Source of the DNA: an uncultured Selenomonas sp. | GTDB taxonomy: Bacteria; Bacillota; Negativicutes; Selenomonadales; Selenomonadaceae | NCBI GenBank assembly: GCA_900552565.1 | Contig: USAK01000012.1 | Coordinates: forward strand, 1-50,063 | Direction: 5' to 3' | DNA: 50,063 nt | Shown here: positions 16,898 through 26,024 of the stretch, piece by piece | Position numbering within the stretch: the first letter of the stretch is position 1 | Layout: every line of letters begins with the position of its first letter | The notes under the pieces: model-generated | Database searches by the model: none | What the model saw: the letters and a program-made list of their open reading frames with translations, nothing else | What the model was told of the DNA's origin: nothing | Position numbers and translations under genes: made by a program

Positions 16898-17383
16898 TCA
16901 AAGCTGAGCGGCCACGCGGGCTGCCTTCTTATCGACTTCCTGTACCATCTTCGCGCGGTAGTCCGCGAGTTTCTGGCGCAGGCCTTCGTCGGCGATGGAG
17001 AACATCTCTACCGCAAAGATAGCAGCGTTCTTCGAGCCGTTGATGGCCATCGTTGCGACAGGAATGCCCGACGGCATCTGCACCGTCGACAGCAGGGCGT
17101 CCATGCCGTTCAGGGACGTTGCGTTGATGGGCACGCCGATGACCGGCAGCGTCGTGTAGCTTGCCACGACACCAGCGAGATGTGCCGCAGCACCTGCACC
17201 GATGATGAAGGCGCCGATGCCTTTATCCGGAGCAGCGAGGACGAAATCGCGGACCTTGGCCGGCGTGCGATGCGCCGAGGCAACCGTGACTTCCGATTCA
17301 ATACCAAACTGTTTCAAGAGCTCGACGGCCGGTTTGAGGATTGGCCAGTCGGAGTCGCTTCCCATGATAACAGCTACTTTCAT
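16898..17383 (-). CDS. purE: N5-CAIR mutase (AIR carboxylase catalytic subunit)
   Basis: 161 residues. Class I PurE: MGSDSDW near the start (S9-D12), SAHRTP with catalytic H38. The CO2-pocket loop reads [10 protein letters not shown] (62-71) where GAGGAAHLPG is usual, so two small substitutions occur in a conserved loop. Class I enzymes need PurK to supply N5-CAIR, and purK is not in this window. First gene of the E-F-M-N-H'-D operon, with its own promoter (17432-17460) and a palindrome just upstream of it. Confidence 0.95.
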   Translation of the reverse strand: MKVAVIMGSDSDWPILKPAVELLKQFGIESEVTVASAHRTPAKVRDFVLAAPDKGIGAFIIGAGAAAHLAGVVASYTTLPVIGVPINATSLNGMDALLSTVQMPSGIPVATMAINGSKNAAIFAVEMFSIADEGLRQKLADYRAKMVQEVDKKAARVAAQL

Positions 17384-17431
17384 GGATAATCATCTCCTAT
17401 GATATATTACAAGAAACCATTCTATACATTA

Positions 17432-17481
17432 ATATTAACGGTAAAAATCTGGGCTGTCAATAAAAACAGGGACACATGTCC
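17432..17481 (-). promoter_or_regulatory. purE promoter with upstream palindrome
   Basis: Minus strand: -35 TTGACA (17460-17455), 17-nt spacer, -10 TAATAT (17437-17432). Nine nt upstream of the -35 is GGACACATGTCC (17470-17481, 5-bp arms). The same layout occurs at purC (18483-18529). Confidence 0.6.
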
Positions 17482-17510
17482 TTGTCAAATCTCTGCCAGC
17501 CTGTGAAAAG

Positions 17511-17537
17511 GAAAAGCCCCCAGTCTGGCTGGGAGCT
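17511..17537 (-). terminator. purC terminator
   Basis: Minus strand: AGCTCCCAG-N5-CTGGGGGCT (9 pairs, one G-T), then TTTTCC. It separates purC from the purE operon. Confidence 0.75.
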
Positions 17538-17560
17538 CCTTAGAGCAAACTACTTCAAAA

Positions 17561-18433
17561 TCAGTCGAGGTCTTTGCCCGTAATCATCTTGTAAGCTTCG
17601 AGGTACTTGGCAATCGTCTTGTCGATGATGTCCTGCGGCAGCTGATAATCGCTGTCCGGATTTGCCTTGAGCCAGTCGCGGACAAACTGCTTGTCGTACG
17701 ACGGCTGCGGCTTGCCGGCTTCGTAGCCCTCGAGCGGCCAGAAGCGGGAGCTGTCCGGCGTCAGGACCTCGTCGCCGAGGACAATCTGGCCATTCTCGTC
17801 GAGGCCGAACTCGAACTTCGTGTCGGCGATGATGATGCCGCGCGAAAGAGCGTACTCGGCGCATTTCTTATAGATGGCAATCGTGTAGTCACGGAGTTTT
17901 TCTGCATACTCCATGCCATGGCCGGGGAATTCCTTCTCGAAGACGGCAGCACCCTGCTCGAGGGAAACGTTCTCGTCGTGGTCACCGAGCTCTGCCTTCG
18001 TGCTCGGCGTGAAGATCGGCTCCGGCAGTTTCTGGGATTCTTTGAGGCCAGTCGGCAGTTTGATGCCGCAGACCGTACCGTTCTCCCTGTAGCTTGCCCA
18101 ACCGCTGCCCGTGATGTAGCCGCGGACGATGCACTCCATCGGCAGCATGGTGAGTTTCTTGCACTTCATGCTGTTGCCGAGGAACTGCGGCTGCTGGAAG
18201 AATTCCGGCATGTCGTTGTTGTCGACCGAGATCATATGGTTCGGAATGATGTCCTTCGTGAAGTCGAACCAGAATTTCGACATCTGCGTGAGGACTTTGC
18301 CCTTCTTCGTGATCTTGTTCTTGAGGATGTGGTCAAAGGCCGAGATGCGGTCCGTGGCAACCATGATGATGCTGTCTCCTGCATCGTAAACCTCGCGAAC
18401 TTTTCCGGATTTGAACGGCTTGTACTCTTTCAT
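17561..18433 (-). CDS. purC: SAICAR synthase
   Basis: 290 residues, the long PurC form (the common bacterial form is about 235-240). It joins CAIR and aspartate with ATP. Marks: GKVREVYDAGDSIIMVATDRISAFD, PMECIVRGYITGSGW, DTKFEFG and a late DEVLTPDSSRFWP. ATG at 18433 with GGGAG about 10 nt upstream. It is a monocistronic unit: own promoter (18483-18511) and terminator (17511-17537), upstream of and codirectional with purE. Confidence 0.96.
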   Translation of the reverse strand: MKEYKPFKSGKVREVYDAGDSIIMVATDRISAFDHILKNKITKKGKVLTQMSKFWFDFTKDIIPNHMISVDNNDMPEFFQQPQFLGNSMKCKKLTMLPMECIVRGYITGSGWASYRENGTVCGIKLPTGLKESQKLPEPIFTPSTKAELGDHDENVSLEQGAAVFEKEFPGHGMEYAEKLRDYTIAIYKKCAEYALSRGIIIADTKFEFGLDENGQIVLGDEVLTPDSSRFWPLEGYEAGKPQPSYDKQFVRDWLKANPDSDYQLPQDIIDKTIAKYLEAYKMITGKDLD

Positions 18434-18482
18434 TTCTTATCGTCTCCCGTCACATACGAATAGATAGGATTTTCACATATCC

Positions 18483-18529
18483 ATCATAACGGCAGATGAA
18501 AAAAATGTCAAGAAAAGGGACGTATGTCC
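18483..18529 (-). promoter_or_regulatory. purC promoter with upstream palindrome
   Basis: Minus strand: -35 TTGACA (18511-18506), 17-nt spacer, -10 TATGAT (18488-18483). Six nt upstream of the -35 is GGACGTATGTCC (18518-18529), nearly the purE sequence and at a similar place. Confidence 0.65.
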
Positions 18530-18608
18530 TTGTGTAGGATGACAGGATGGAGGAAGGGAGATACGGGGGTATCGGGTTCGAGGGAAGGATGAGTTTACAT
18601 CGTGGCGG

Positions 18609-18792
18609 GGGCGGGGACCTGTATTTCGGCTTCGGCTCATCGCTAAATGGCCCCTATTTTGGGCTTTTATGGCTTTGCGGGTTCGCCGCCGGCCGCGGCG
18701 TTTTGACATCGCGCATCCTTGCAGGGACTTGGCAGGGGCCAGCCCTGCGGGCAGTCGCTCTTCGCCTGCAGGCGAAATACAGATCCCCGTCC
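18609..18792 (-). repeat. Structured intergenic repeat, copy D
   Basis: P1 pairs 18609-18628 with 18773-18792 (19 of 20; ...CTGTATTTCG against CGAAATACAG). P2 pairs GGCCCCT (18649-18655) with AGGGGCC (18734-18740). Conserved hairpins CGCCG/CGGCG (18684-18700), GCCCTGCGGGC (18742-18752) and CGCCTGCAGGCG (18763-18774) are present. It sits upstream of purC, in the same orientation as copy B. The remaining 18793-18960 holds nothing I can identify. Confidence 0.8.
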
Positions 18793-18964
18793 TAGTTACG
18801 CTCTGCTTCTTGATTCGATTGACATCGATGAAGGGATGAATGGGTCTCCTGACTCGGAAGAGAGTATTAGGTACTCGCCCTTGCTGACGTAACTCCGCCG
18901 CCGAACGAAACATGTCCCTCCGCCCGCTCCGAACAAAATTCATCATCCGCAAACACCGCAAACC

Positions 18965-19001
18965 AAAAGAAGGAACTGCCTCAACTGCTGGCAGTTCCTT
19001 C
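18965..19001 (-). terminator. Terminator of the activase-dehydratase fusion gene
   Basis: GAAGGAACTGCC (18969-18980) and GGCAGTTCCTTC (18990-19001) pair perfectly; minus-strand T-run at 18968-18965. Confidence 0.85.
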
Positions 19002-19031
19002 TTTCATCCCATATATTCAGTTTCGCGTATC

Positions 19032-22000
19032 TCAGCGTCCCATGCCGCTGCTCTCTTCTTCGGCGATTTCTTCGCCTTTGGGTCCGCGCTCTTTAGCTAC
19101 GGACAGCATGAGTTTGAGGCGGTTGAGCTGGTTGACTTCGGAGGAGCCTGCATCGCAGTCGATGGCGGTGAGGTTGGCTCCTTTGTAGCTTTCGCGCAGC
19201 TCGTGCATGACGCCTTTGCCGGTGATGTGGTTCGGCAGGCAGCCGAACGGCTGGAGGCAGACGACGTTGGGCACGCCTTCGTCGATGAGCTTGACCATTT
19301 CGCCGGTCAGGAACCAGCCTTCGCCGGCCATGTTGCCGAGGCTGACGTGGCGCGAAGCAAGTTTAGCCGTTTCGTCAATCTTATGCGGCGCGCGGAAGTG
19401 GCGGCTGTTCTTGAGGGCCCTGCGCATCGGCGCGCGGTAGAAGTTGATGATGTTGATGAACATACGGCCGAAGAAGCTGTCCTTCTTCTGACCGTCGAGC
19501 AGGCGGTGCTTGACAATCGGGTCGTAGGCCGAATAGAGGAAGAAGTCCACAAAATCCGGCATGACGACTTCAGCGCCCTCCTCCATCAGGACCTTCTCGA
19601 TGTGGTTGTTGGCCACCGGATGATACTTGGCGAGGATTTCGCCTACGATGCCGACTTTCGGTTTCCAAAGGTCTTCATCAATCGGGATGTTGTCAAATTC
19701 CTTAACAATCTGCTTGACCGTGCGCTGGAATTTGAAGTAGCCTCCGTCCTTGAGGACGTCCTTGCATTTTGCCATCCACTTGTCAAACAGGCGCTGCGTC
19801 TCCCCCTTCTGGAGCTCGTACGGCATCATGCGGTTCTTGACGTTCTGCAGGAGGTCGCCAAAGATAGCAGCCTTAATGGCCGCCGTGAGCATTGGGCGCG
19901 TGAGCTTGAAGGAATCCGTCTCTTCCGGCAGGCCGTGCACGGCGAAGACCGGCACCTGCGGGAAGCCCGCGTACTTGAGGGCTTGACGCAGCACGCTCAT
20001 GTAGTTCGTCGCACGGCAGGCGCCGCAGGTCTGGAACATGGCGATGCTCGTGTGGTCGGGGTCGTATTTGCCCGACTTCAGGGCCGCGAGCAACTGGCCG
20101 ATGACGACAATCGACGGATAGCACATGTCGTTGTTGACATAGCGCAGGCCGAGGTCGATGGCCGCCTTGTCCGGCATTTTCGGCACGACGAGGTTGTAGC
20201 CATAGTCGCGCATGACAGATTTGATGAGCTCGAAGTGAATCGGCGCCATCTGCGGGGCGAGAATCGTATGCGTCTTCTTGCACTCTTCCGTGAAATGCGG
20301 GCGCTCGATGGGCTTGACTTCCTGATACGGCACAGGTTTGCGGCGTGCAAGCGCAGCCATGAGCGAGCGCAGGCGGATGCGGGCTGCACCGAGGTTCGAG
20401 ACTTCATCGAGCTTAATCATCGTGTAGATGCGGCGGTGCGACTCGAGGATATCCTTGACCTGACCCGTCGTCAGAGCGTCGAGGCCGCAGCCGAACGAGC
20501 TGAACTGTATCAGCGTGAAGTTCGGATGCTCCGCGACGAACTGGGCGGCGTGGTAAAGGCGGGCATGGTAGCTCCACTGGTTGACAATCTTGAGTTTCGC
20601 TGCCTTGACCGGCATATGGTAGACGGCGTCTTCCGAGATAATCGGCAGATGATAGCTCTGAATCATCTCCGGAATGCCATGGTTGATTTCGGGGTCGATG
20701 TGGTACGGACGGCCGACGAGCATGATGACCTGCTCGCCCGTCTTCTCGACGCGCTCGAGGATTTTCTTACCGTAGTCGCGCACATCCTGACGGTACTGCG
20801 CCAGCTCTTTGTAGGCCTCGTCAACGGCTTCGGCAATCTCTTCTTTGCCAAGGCCCTCGCGATTGCCGAGCTCTTCATAGAGGCGCTGGGCCATGCGCTT
20901 TTCGTCGTTAATCGGCAGGAACGGCTCGATGAAATCGATGTGTTTCTCGCGCAGAATATCCATGTTGCCGCGGATGTTCTCGGCGTACGAAGCGACAATT
21001 GGGCAGTTGTAGTGGTTTTCCGACGGATGCTTGTCGTCGACCATGTTGTAAGGCTCGCACGGATAGAAAATCTTCGTGATGCCCTTCTCGATGAGGTCCA
21101 TGATATGGCCGTGCGAGATTTTGGCCGGATAGCAAAGCGAGTCTGACGGCACCGTGGCCATGCCCTTGTAGTACATCTTGGCACTCGATTTTCCCGAGAG
21201 CACGACCTTATAGCCGAGCTTCGTGAAGAACGTGAACCAGAACGGATAGTCCTCGTACATGTTGAGCACGCGCGGGATGCCGATGGTGCCGCGCGAAGGA
21301 TTCTCGAGCGGCTCGTAGTACTTGAAGAGCCTGTCATATTTATACTGATAGATATTCGGCGTATCGGAGTCCTTCTTCTGGCCGCCGATGCCGCGCTCGC
21401 AGCGGTTGCCCGTGAAGTACTTGCCGCCGTCGGGGAACTTCTGCATCGTAATCAGGCACTTGTTGCCGCAGCCGCGGCAGCGGTAGGAGCTCGTCGCCAC
21501 GGAGAAGTGGTCGAGTTCTTCTGCCGAGAGCAGGTCCGACTTCTCTTTGCCCGATTCGAGGGCAAGGATGGCCGCACCATAGGCACCCATGAGGCCGGCA
21601 ATATCCGGACGGATGACATCGCGGTCGAGGAGTTTTTCCATGCAGCGCAGCACGGCGTCGTTGTAGAACGTGCCGCCCTGTACGACGATGTGGTCGCCGA
21701 GCTCGCGGACATCCTTGAGCTGCATGACCTTGAAGAGCGCGTTCTTGATGACGGAGAACGCGATGCCGGCCGAGATATCAGCGACTTCGGCGCCCTCTTT
21801 CTGCGCCTGCTTGACCTTCGAGTTCATGAAGACTGTGCAGCGCGTGCCGAGGTCGACAGGAGCCTTCGAGTCGATGGCCTTGGCCGCAAACTCAGCCGGC
21901 GTCATGTGCAGGCCCTCGGCGAAGTTCTGAATGAACGAACCGCAGCCGGCAGAGCAAGCTTCGTTGAGCGTAATGTTGCCGATGCTGCCGTCCTTGACGA

Positions 22001-23288
22001 AGAAGCACTTCATGTCCTGACCGCCGATATCGAGGACGAACGTGACCTCAGGGCAGAATTCCTGTGCCGCGCGCAGATGCGCGAACGTCTCGACTTCGCC
22101 GCCGTCGGCATGCAGCGCCGCCTTGACGATGGCTTCGCCGTAGCCCGTAGTCATCGAACCCGCGATGTACGTGCCCTCTGGCAGGGCCGCATAAAGCCCC
22201 TTCATCTCTTTGACGACCGTCTTTAAAGGCGAGCCCTGATTGCTGCCGTACGACGTGTAGAGGATTTCCTTGTCCTTGCCGATGGCCGTGATTTTCGTCG
22301 TCGTGGAGCCAGCATCGATGCCAACGTAGACCGGGCCGCGGTACGACTTGAGGTCGCCGCGCTTTACCTTGTCCTTATCGTGGCGGGCCTTGAAGGCCTC
22401 GTAGTCCGCGCGGCTTTCAAACAGCGTGAAGTCGGCCTTGCGCGTCTCGCGGGCCGCGGCTTCCTTGGCCTTCGCGATGCTGTCCTCGAGGCGTTTGACA
22501 TCGATGACTTCCGTCTCGTCCGACAGGGCCGCGCCCATGGCGACGAAGTAGTTGCCGTAATCGACATTGACCACATGCTCATCGTCGAGCTTCAGTGTCT
22601 CGATGAAGCGTTTGCGCAGCTCCGGCAGGAAGTGCAGCGGGCCGCCGAGAAAGGCGACATGGCCGCTGATGGGGCGTCCCTGTGCGAGGTTGCCGATGGT
22701 CTGGTTGACGACGGCCTGAAAAATCGACAGGGCGATATCGGCCTTCTCTGCACCATCATTCATGAGGGCCTGAATATCAGTCTTGGCAAAGACGCCGCAG
22801 CGCGAAGCAATCGTGTAAATCTGCTTGCCCTTGGCTGCGAGGTCATCGAGCCCCTTGGCATCGGTGGAAAGCAGCGACGCCATATGGTCGATGAACGAGC
22901 CCGTACCGCCCGCGCAGACGCCGTTCATGCGCTGCTCCGGCGCATCGCCGAAGTACGTGATTTTCGCGTCCTCGCCGCCGAGCTCCACAACGGTATCCGT
23001 CTGCGGGATCAGCTCTTTGACGGCAGCCGCGCAGGCGATGACTTCCTGCACGAACGGCAGACCGATGCGCTGGGCAATGCCCATGCCAGCCGAGCCCGTC
23101 AGGGCGAAAGAAAATTTCTTGTCACCAACGATGGATTTCAGATGCGTCAGATTCTCCTGCAGGGCGTTGCCGATCTCTGAAAAATGACGTGCATAATTCT
23201 TGTAGAGAATCTTCTTCTCATGGTCGAGCACAACGAGCTTGATGGTCGTTGAGCCGACATCAATCCCTACGTTCAATACTGATTTCAT
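19032..23288 (-). CDS. Giant 2-hydroxyacyl-CoA dehydratase activase/dehydratase-like fusion protein
   Basis: 1418 residues in one chain, ATG at 23288 after AGGTGG. Domain 1 (about 5-255) and domain 2 (about 320-590) are BcrA/BadF-type ATPases (GIDVGSTTIK at 8, GIDAGSTTTK at 323). Each keeps the two Cys that bridge a [4Fe-4S] cluster in the HgdC dimer (C125/C164 and C445 or C449/C484). A four-Cys segment follows (C604, C607, C611, C630), then DUF2229 (about 660-870) and an HgdB-like region (about 1000-1390) with many Cys (CYP, CGACRATN, CLQPFGCLPNH). Such proteins probably run ATP-driven low-potential electron transfer to a double-cubane or similar Fe-S site. The substrate is unknown. Single-gene unit. 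Confidence 0.88.
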   Translation of the reverse strand: MKSVLNVGIDVGSTTIKLVVLDHEKKILYKNYARHFSEIGNALQENLTHLKSIVGDKKFSFALTGSAGMGIAQRIGLPFVQEVIACAAAVKELIPQTDTVVELGGEDAKITYFGDAPEQRMNGVCAGGTGSFIDHMASLLSTDAKGLDDLAAKGKQIYTIASRCGVFAKTDIQALMNDGAEKADIALSIFQAVVNQTIGNLAQGRPISGHVAFLGGPLHFLPELRKRFIETLKLDDEHVVNVDYGNYFVAMGAALSDETEVIDVKRLEDSIAKAKEAAARETRKADFTLFESRADYEAFKARHDKDKVKRGDLKSYRGPVYVGIDAGSTTTKITAIGKDKEILYTSYGSNQGSPLKTVVKEMKGLYAALPEGTYIAGSMTTGYGEAIVKAALHADGGEVETFAHLRAAQEFCPEVTFVLDIGGQDMKCFFVKDGSIGNITLNEACSAGCGSFIQNFAEGLHMTPAEFAAKAIDSKAPVDLGTRCTVFMNSKVKQAQKEGAEVADISAGIAFSVIKNALFKVMQLKDVRELGDHIVVQGGTFYNDAVLRCMEKLLDRDVIRPDIAGLMGAYGAAILALESGKEKSDLLSAEELDHFSVATSSYRCRGCGNKCLITMQKFPDGGKYFTGNRCERGIGGQKKDSDTPNIYQYKYDRLFKYYEPLENPSRGTIGIPRVLNMYEDYPFWFTFFTKLGYKVVLSGKSSAKMYYKGMATVPSDSLCYPAKISHGHIMDLIEKGITKIFYPCEPYNMVDDKHPSENHYNCPIVASYAENIRGNMDILREKHIDFIEPFLPINDEKRMAQRLYEELGNREGLGKEEIAEAVDEAYKELAQYRQDVRDYGKKILERVEKTGEQVIMLVGRPYHIDPEINHGIPEMIQSYHLPIISEDAVYHMPVKAAKLKIVNQWSYHARLYHAAQFVAEHPNFTLIQFSSFGCGLDALTTGQVKDILESHRRIYTMIKLDEVSNLGAARIRLRSLMAALARRKPVPYQEVKPIERPHFTEECKKTHTILAPQMAPIHFELIKSVMRDYGYNLVVPKMPDKAAIDLGLRYVNNDMCYPSIVVIGQLLAALKSGKYDPDHTSIAMFQTCGACRATNYMSVLRQALKYAGFPQVPVFAVHGLPEETDSFKLTRPMLTAAIKAAIFGDLLQNVKNRMMPYELQKGETQRLFDKWMAKCKDVLKDGGYFKFQRTVKQIVKEFDNIPIDEDLWKPKVGIVGEILAKYHPVANNHIEKVLMEEGAEVVMPDFVDFFLYSAYDPIVKHRLLDGQKKDSFFGRMFINIINFYRAPMRRALKNSRHFRAPHKIDETAKLASRHVSLGNMAGEGWFLTGEMVKLIDEGVPNVVCLQPFGCLPNHITGKGVMHELRESYKGANLTAIDCDAGSSEVNQLNRLKLMLSVAKERGPKGEEIAEEESSGMGR

Positions 23289-23339
23289 TTTTACACCACC
23301 TAGTGTTTCTGGATTAAAGTATGGAATATATTCTGAAAA

Positions 23340-23379
23340 GACCCTGAAATTTTTTGACTTATCGACCTTTTACAGGGTC
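23340..23379. promoter_or_regulatory. Inverted repeat upstream of the fusion gene
   Basis: GACCCTG (23340-23346) and CAGGGTC (23373-23379), 26 nt apart, lie about 50-90 nt upstream of the start codon. A GAATATATTC palindrome (23324-23333) between them and the gene contains a possible -10. These are possible operator half-sites; no clear -35 is seen. Confidence 0.35.
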
Positions 23380-23433
23380 ACATTTTATTTTAGCCTATCT
23401 GCAAGGCCTGTGCAAGTCCAGAAGTTACTGACC

Positions 23434-23470
23434 AAAAAGAAAGCCCTGCCAAAATCCTTATGGCAGAGCT
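23434..23470 (-). terminator. Terminator of the ecf-truA operon
   Basis: AGCTCTGCCA/TGGCAGGGCT stem with one mismatch, then TTTCTTTTT on the minus strand, 43 nt after the truA stop. Confidence 0.75.
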
Positions 23471-23512
23471 CAAAATCCCTGTTTTTCTGCTAATATCAAT
23501 AGATATTATTAT

Positions 23513-24307
23513 TTAAAAGTGAAATGCACTCCCATAATCCACCGAATCAAGGAACAGGCCGCAGGCCGGCGCCGTGGCCGGTGCTTTCGTGCGGTCTCTG
23601 CCCTCGAGAATTTTCTGGAAGCCTGCGGGCGTGATATAGCCGAGGCCGACACTCGCGAGCGTGCCGATGATGTTGCGGACCATGTGGTAGAGGAAGCCGC
23701 TGCCGTGGATGCGGCATTCGAGCTGCCCGCCCCCGATTTCTTGAAGGGATACGTCGTACATCGTGCGCACGGGGCTCATTGGTGCGCCGCCGCTCGCGCG
23801 GAACGCAGAAAAGTCGTGCGTGCCGAGGATGATATTGAGGGCTTCGCGCATGGCGCCGAGGTCGAGCGGACGCCTAATGTACCAGGCGTAGCGCGCCGTC
23901 ATGGGGTTGGGCGCTTCGCCCTGTTGGATGCGGTAGCTGTACGTCTTGCTCTTCGCGCTGTGACGCGCGCTGAAGTCAAAATCCGCCTCGCCCGCCGCCA
24001 CGACGACGATATCCTGCGGCAGCAGGCTGTTGACGGCCCGCACGATGCGGTCCACGGGGATGCGTCCATTCGTAAAGAAGTTGACGACCTGCCCGTAGGC
24101 ATGAACGCCCGCGTCCGTGCGGCCCGCCGCCGCGAGCTCGATGCTGTCGCCAAAGACGACCTCAAGCTTTTCTTCCAATATATTCTGTACAGCGATGATG
24201 GGCGGCGTCTGGCGCTGAAAGCCGTGATAGTCCGTGCCGTCATAGGCGACCTTGAGGACGACATTGCGCGCCCGTGCTTTCATCTCTGCCTTGTGTTCTC
24301 GTTTCAT
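23513..24307 (-). CDS. truA: tRNA pseudouridine(38-40) synthase
   Basis: 264 residues. It isomerises U38-U40 in the anticodon arm. Catalytic D65 sits in AGRTDAGVHA. Other marks: VAYDGTDYHGFQRQ, RHSAKSKTYSYRI and FLYHMVRNIIGTL. The ATG at 24307 has a weak AGGA 4-5 nt upstream; the ATG at 24283 is an alternative that would drop eight charged residues. It is last in the ecfA1-ecfA2-ecfT-truA operon, the usual Firmicute order after rplQ. Confidence 0.95.
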   Translation of the reverse strand: MKREHKAEMKARARNVVLKVAYDGTDYHGFQRQTPPIIAVQNILEEKLEVVFGDSIELAAAGRTDAGVHAYGQVVNFFTNGRIPVDRIVRAVNSLLPQDIVVVAAGEADFDFSARHSAKSKTYSYRIQQGEAPNPMTARYAWYIRRPLDLGAMREALNIILGTHDFSAFRASGGAPMSPVRTMYDVSLQEIGGGQLECRIHGSGFLYHMVRNIIGTLASVGLGYITPAGFQKILEGRDRTKAPATAPACGLFLDSVDYGSAFHF

Positions 24308-24330
24308 AAAATCCTTTCTGGCGTCTCTGC

Positions 24331-25122
24331 TCAGCGCAGTACGATGACCGCTGCTATGAGCACGATGGTAAAGCCCCAGGCCACGTAGTCGATGCTCGTG
24401 ATTTTCAGGGCTTTCATCTGCGTCCTGCCTTCGCCGCCGCGGTAGCAGCGCGCCTCCATGGCCATCGCGAGGTCATCGGCGCGCCGGAACGCGGAAAGAA
24501 ACAGCGGCACGAGCACCGGTACGAACGCGCGCAGCCTTTTAGCGATGCTGCCATCGGTGAAATTCGCGCCGCGCGACTGCTGGGCCTTCATGATGCGGTC
24601 CGTCTCCTGAATCAGCGTGGGCACGAAGCGCAGGGCGATTGTCATCATCATCGCGAGCTCATGGGCCGGCACGCCGATGCGCTTGAACGGCGCGAGCAGT
24701 GCTTCCATGGCGTCCGTGAGCTTCAGCGGGCTCGTCGTGAACGTCAGCAGCGACGACAGGAGAATCAGCAGGACCAGACGCAGCGATACGTAGAAGCCCT
24801 GCACGATGCCCTCCCAAGTCACGCTGAATATCCAAACCTTCGCGAGCTCCTCGCCCGGCGTGCTGAACACATGGATGACAAACGTGAACAGGATAATCCA
24901 CCAGAGCGGCTTCAGCGACCGCAGCATCATGCGCAGCGGCACCTTCGAGAGCACCATGAGTGCAAAGGTCAGGGCCGACAGGATGGCATACGAAATGGCA
25001 CTGCGGCAGACGAAAATCAGGACGAGGTAGAAGAACAGCAGTACGACCTTTGTGCGCGGGTCGAGGCGGTGCAGGATGGAACTGCCCGGAAAATACTGGC
25101 CAATCGTAATATCGGAAAGCAT
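24331..25122 (-). CDS. ecfT: ECF transporter transmembrane component EcfT
   Basis: 263 residues from the ATG at 25122, whose A lies 2 nt past the ecfA2 stop (TGAGATG) with a G-rich ribosome-binding site. A longer ORF start at 25197 is disfavoured. Hydrophobic segments at about 25-60, 60-85, 100-140 and the C-terminal end; the two coupling helices carry the Arg motifs QQSRGAN and ARCYRGG that dock on the ATPases. It energises vitamin or metal uptake with interchangeable S-components, none of which is encoded here. Confidence 0.93.
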   Translation of the reverse strand: MLSDITIGQYFPGSSILHRLDPRTKVVLLFFYLVLIFVCRSAISYAILSALTFALMVLSKVPLRMMLRSLKPLWWIILFTFVIHVFSTPGEELAKVWIFSVTWEGIVQGFYVSLRLVLLILLSSLLTFTTSPLKLTDAMEALLAPFKRIGVPAHELAMMMTIALRFVPTLIQETDRIMKAQQSRGANFTDGSIAKRLRAFVPVLVPLFLSAFRRADDLAMAMEARCYRGGEGRTQMKALKITSIDYVAWGFTIVLIAAVIVLR

Positions 25123-25123
25123 C

Positions 25124-26023
25124 TCAGCAGCCCCCCTTCCTGTATTTCTGTGCCTGCGCGGCTTCCCTGCAGACAGAGAGAATGCGCTGATGGGCATCTT
25201 CTTTCGTCAGGCCGTCGGTCTTTACCGGCAGGCCGGCTGCGGCGAGGCGCTCTAAGAGCGTCATGGCATGCGGCGGCTGCAGGCCGGCCGCTTTGAGCAT
25301 CGCCTTGTCCGCAAAGGCCGCGAGCGGTGCGGCCGAACAGACGAGCTGTCCCTGATTCATAATCAGCACATGGTCGGCGAGCCGCGCGATATCGTCCATA
25401 TTGTGCGAGACGAAGATAATCGTGACATGCTTCTTCTCATGCAGGTAGCGGATGGTCTTCACGAGCTCCTCACGGCCGCGCGGGTCAAGGCCCGCAATCG
25501 GCTCATCGAGCACGAGGTACTCCGGCTGCAGCGCGAGCACGCCGGCGATGGCCACACGGCGCTGCTGCCCGCCGGAAAGCGCAAACGGCGAGCGCTGCCG
25601 GTACGTCGCATAGTCGAGATGCACGAGCTTCATCGCTTCCTGCACGCGCTTCGTGACCTCTGCTTCCGTCAGGCCGAGGTTGCGCGGGCCAAAGGCGATA
25701 TCGGCCTCGATGGTCTCTTCAAACAGCTGCTGCTCCGCATACTGAAACACCATGCCGACCTTGAGCCGTGCCTGCTTGGCTTCTGCGCGCTCCTTCTTAT
25801 TCTTGGGGTTGATGTCGACGCCATCGACAAGCACGCGGCCCTTTGTCGGCTGCAGCAGGCCGTTGAACTGCTGCAGAAGCGTCGACTTGCCCGAGCCCGT
25901 ATGGCCGGCGATAGCCGTGAACGAACCTTCTTCGATGCAGAGCGACACATCGTGCAGGGCCTGATGCTCAAACGGCGTCTTTGGCATGTAGATGTAATCG
26001 ACATGCTGTAATTCTATGGCCAA
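25124..26023 (-). CDS. ecfA2: ECF transporter ATPase EcfA2
   Basis: 299 residues. Start chosen as TTG at 26023: GAGGGGAGGGG lies just upstream and the codon follows the ecfA1 stop by one base (TGAGTTG), the same junction type as ecfA2-ecfT. An ATG at 26053 would add ten residues inside ecfA1. ABC marks: Walker A GHTGSGKST (40-48), Q-loop FQYAEQQLF, signature LSGGQQRR, Walker B YLVLDEPIAGLDP and the switch His in FVSHN. It forms a heterodimer with EcfA1. Confidence 0.93.
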   Translation of the reverse strand: MAIELQHVDYIYMPKTPFEHQALHDVSLCIEEGSFTAIAGHTGSGKSTLLQQFNGLLQPTKGRVLVDGVDINPKNKKERAEAKQARLKVGMVFQYAEQQLFEETIEADIAFGPRNLGLTEAEVTKRVQEAMKLVHLDYATYRQRSPFALSGGQQRRVAIAGVLALQPEYLVLDEPIAGLDPRGREELVKTIRYLHEKKHVTIIFVSHNMDDIARLADHVLIMNQGQLVCSAAPLAAFADKAMLKAAGLQPPHAMTLLERLAAAGLPVKTDGLTKEDAHQRILSVCREAAQAQKYRKGGC

Positions 26024-26024
26024 C

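Noticed and set aside
18912..21146. 744-codon plus-strand ORF
   Set aside because: Antisense to the activase fusion gene; no recognisable domain.
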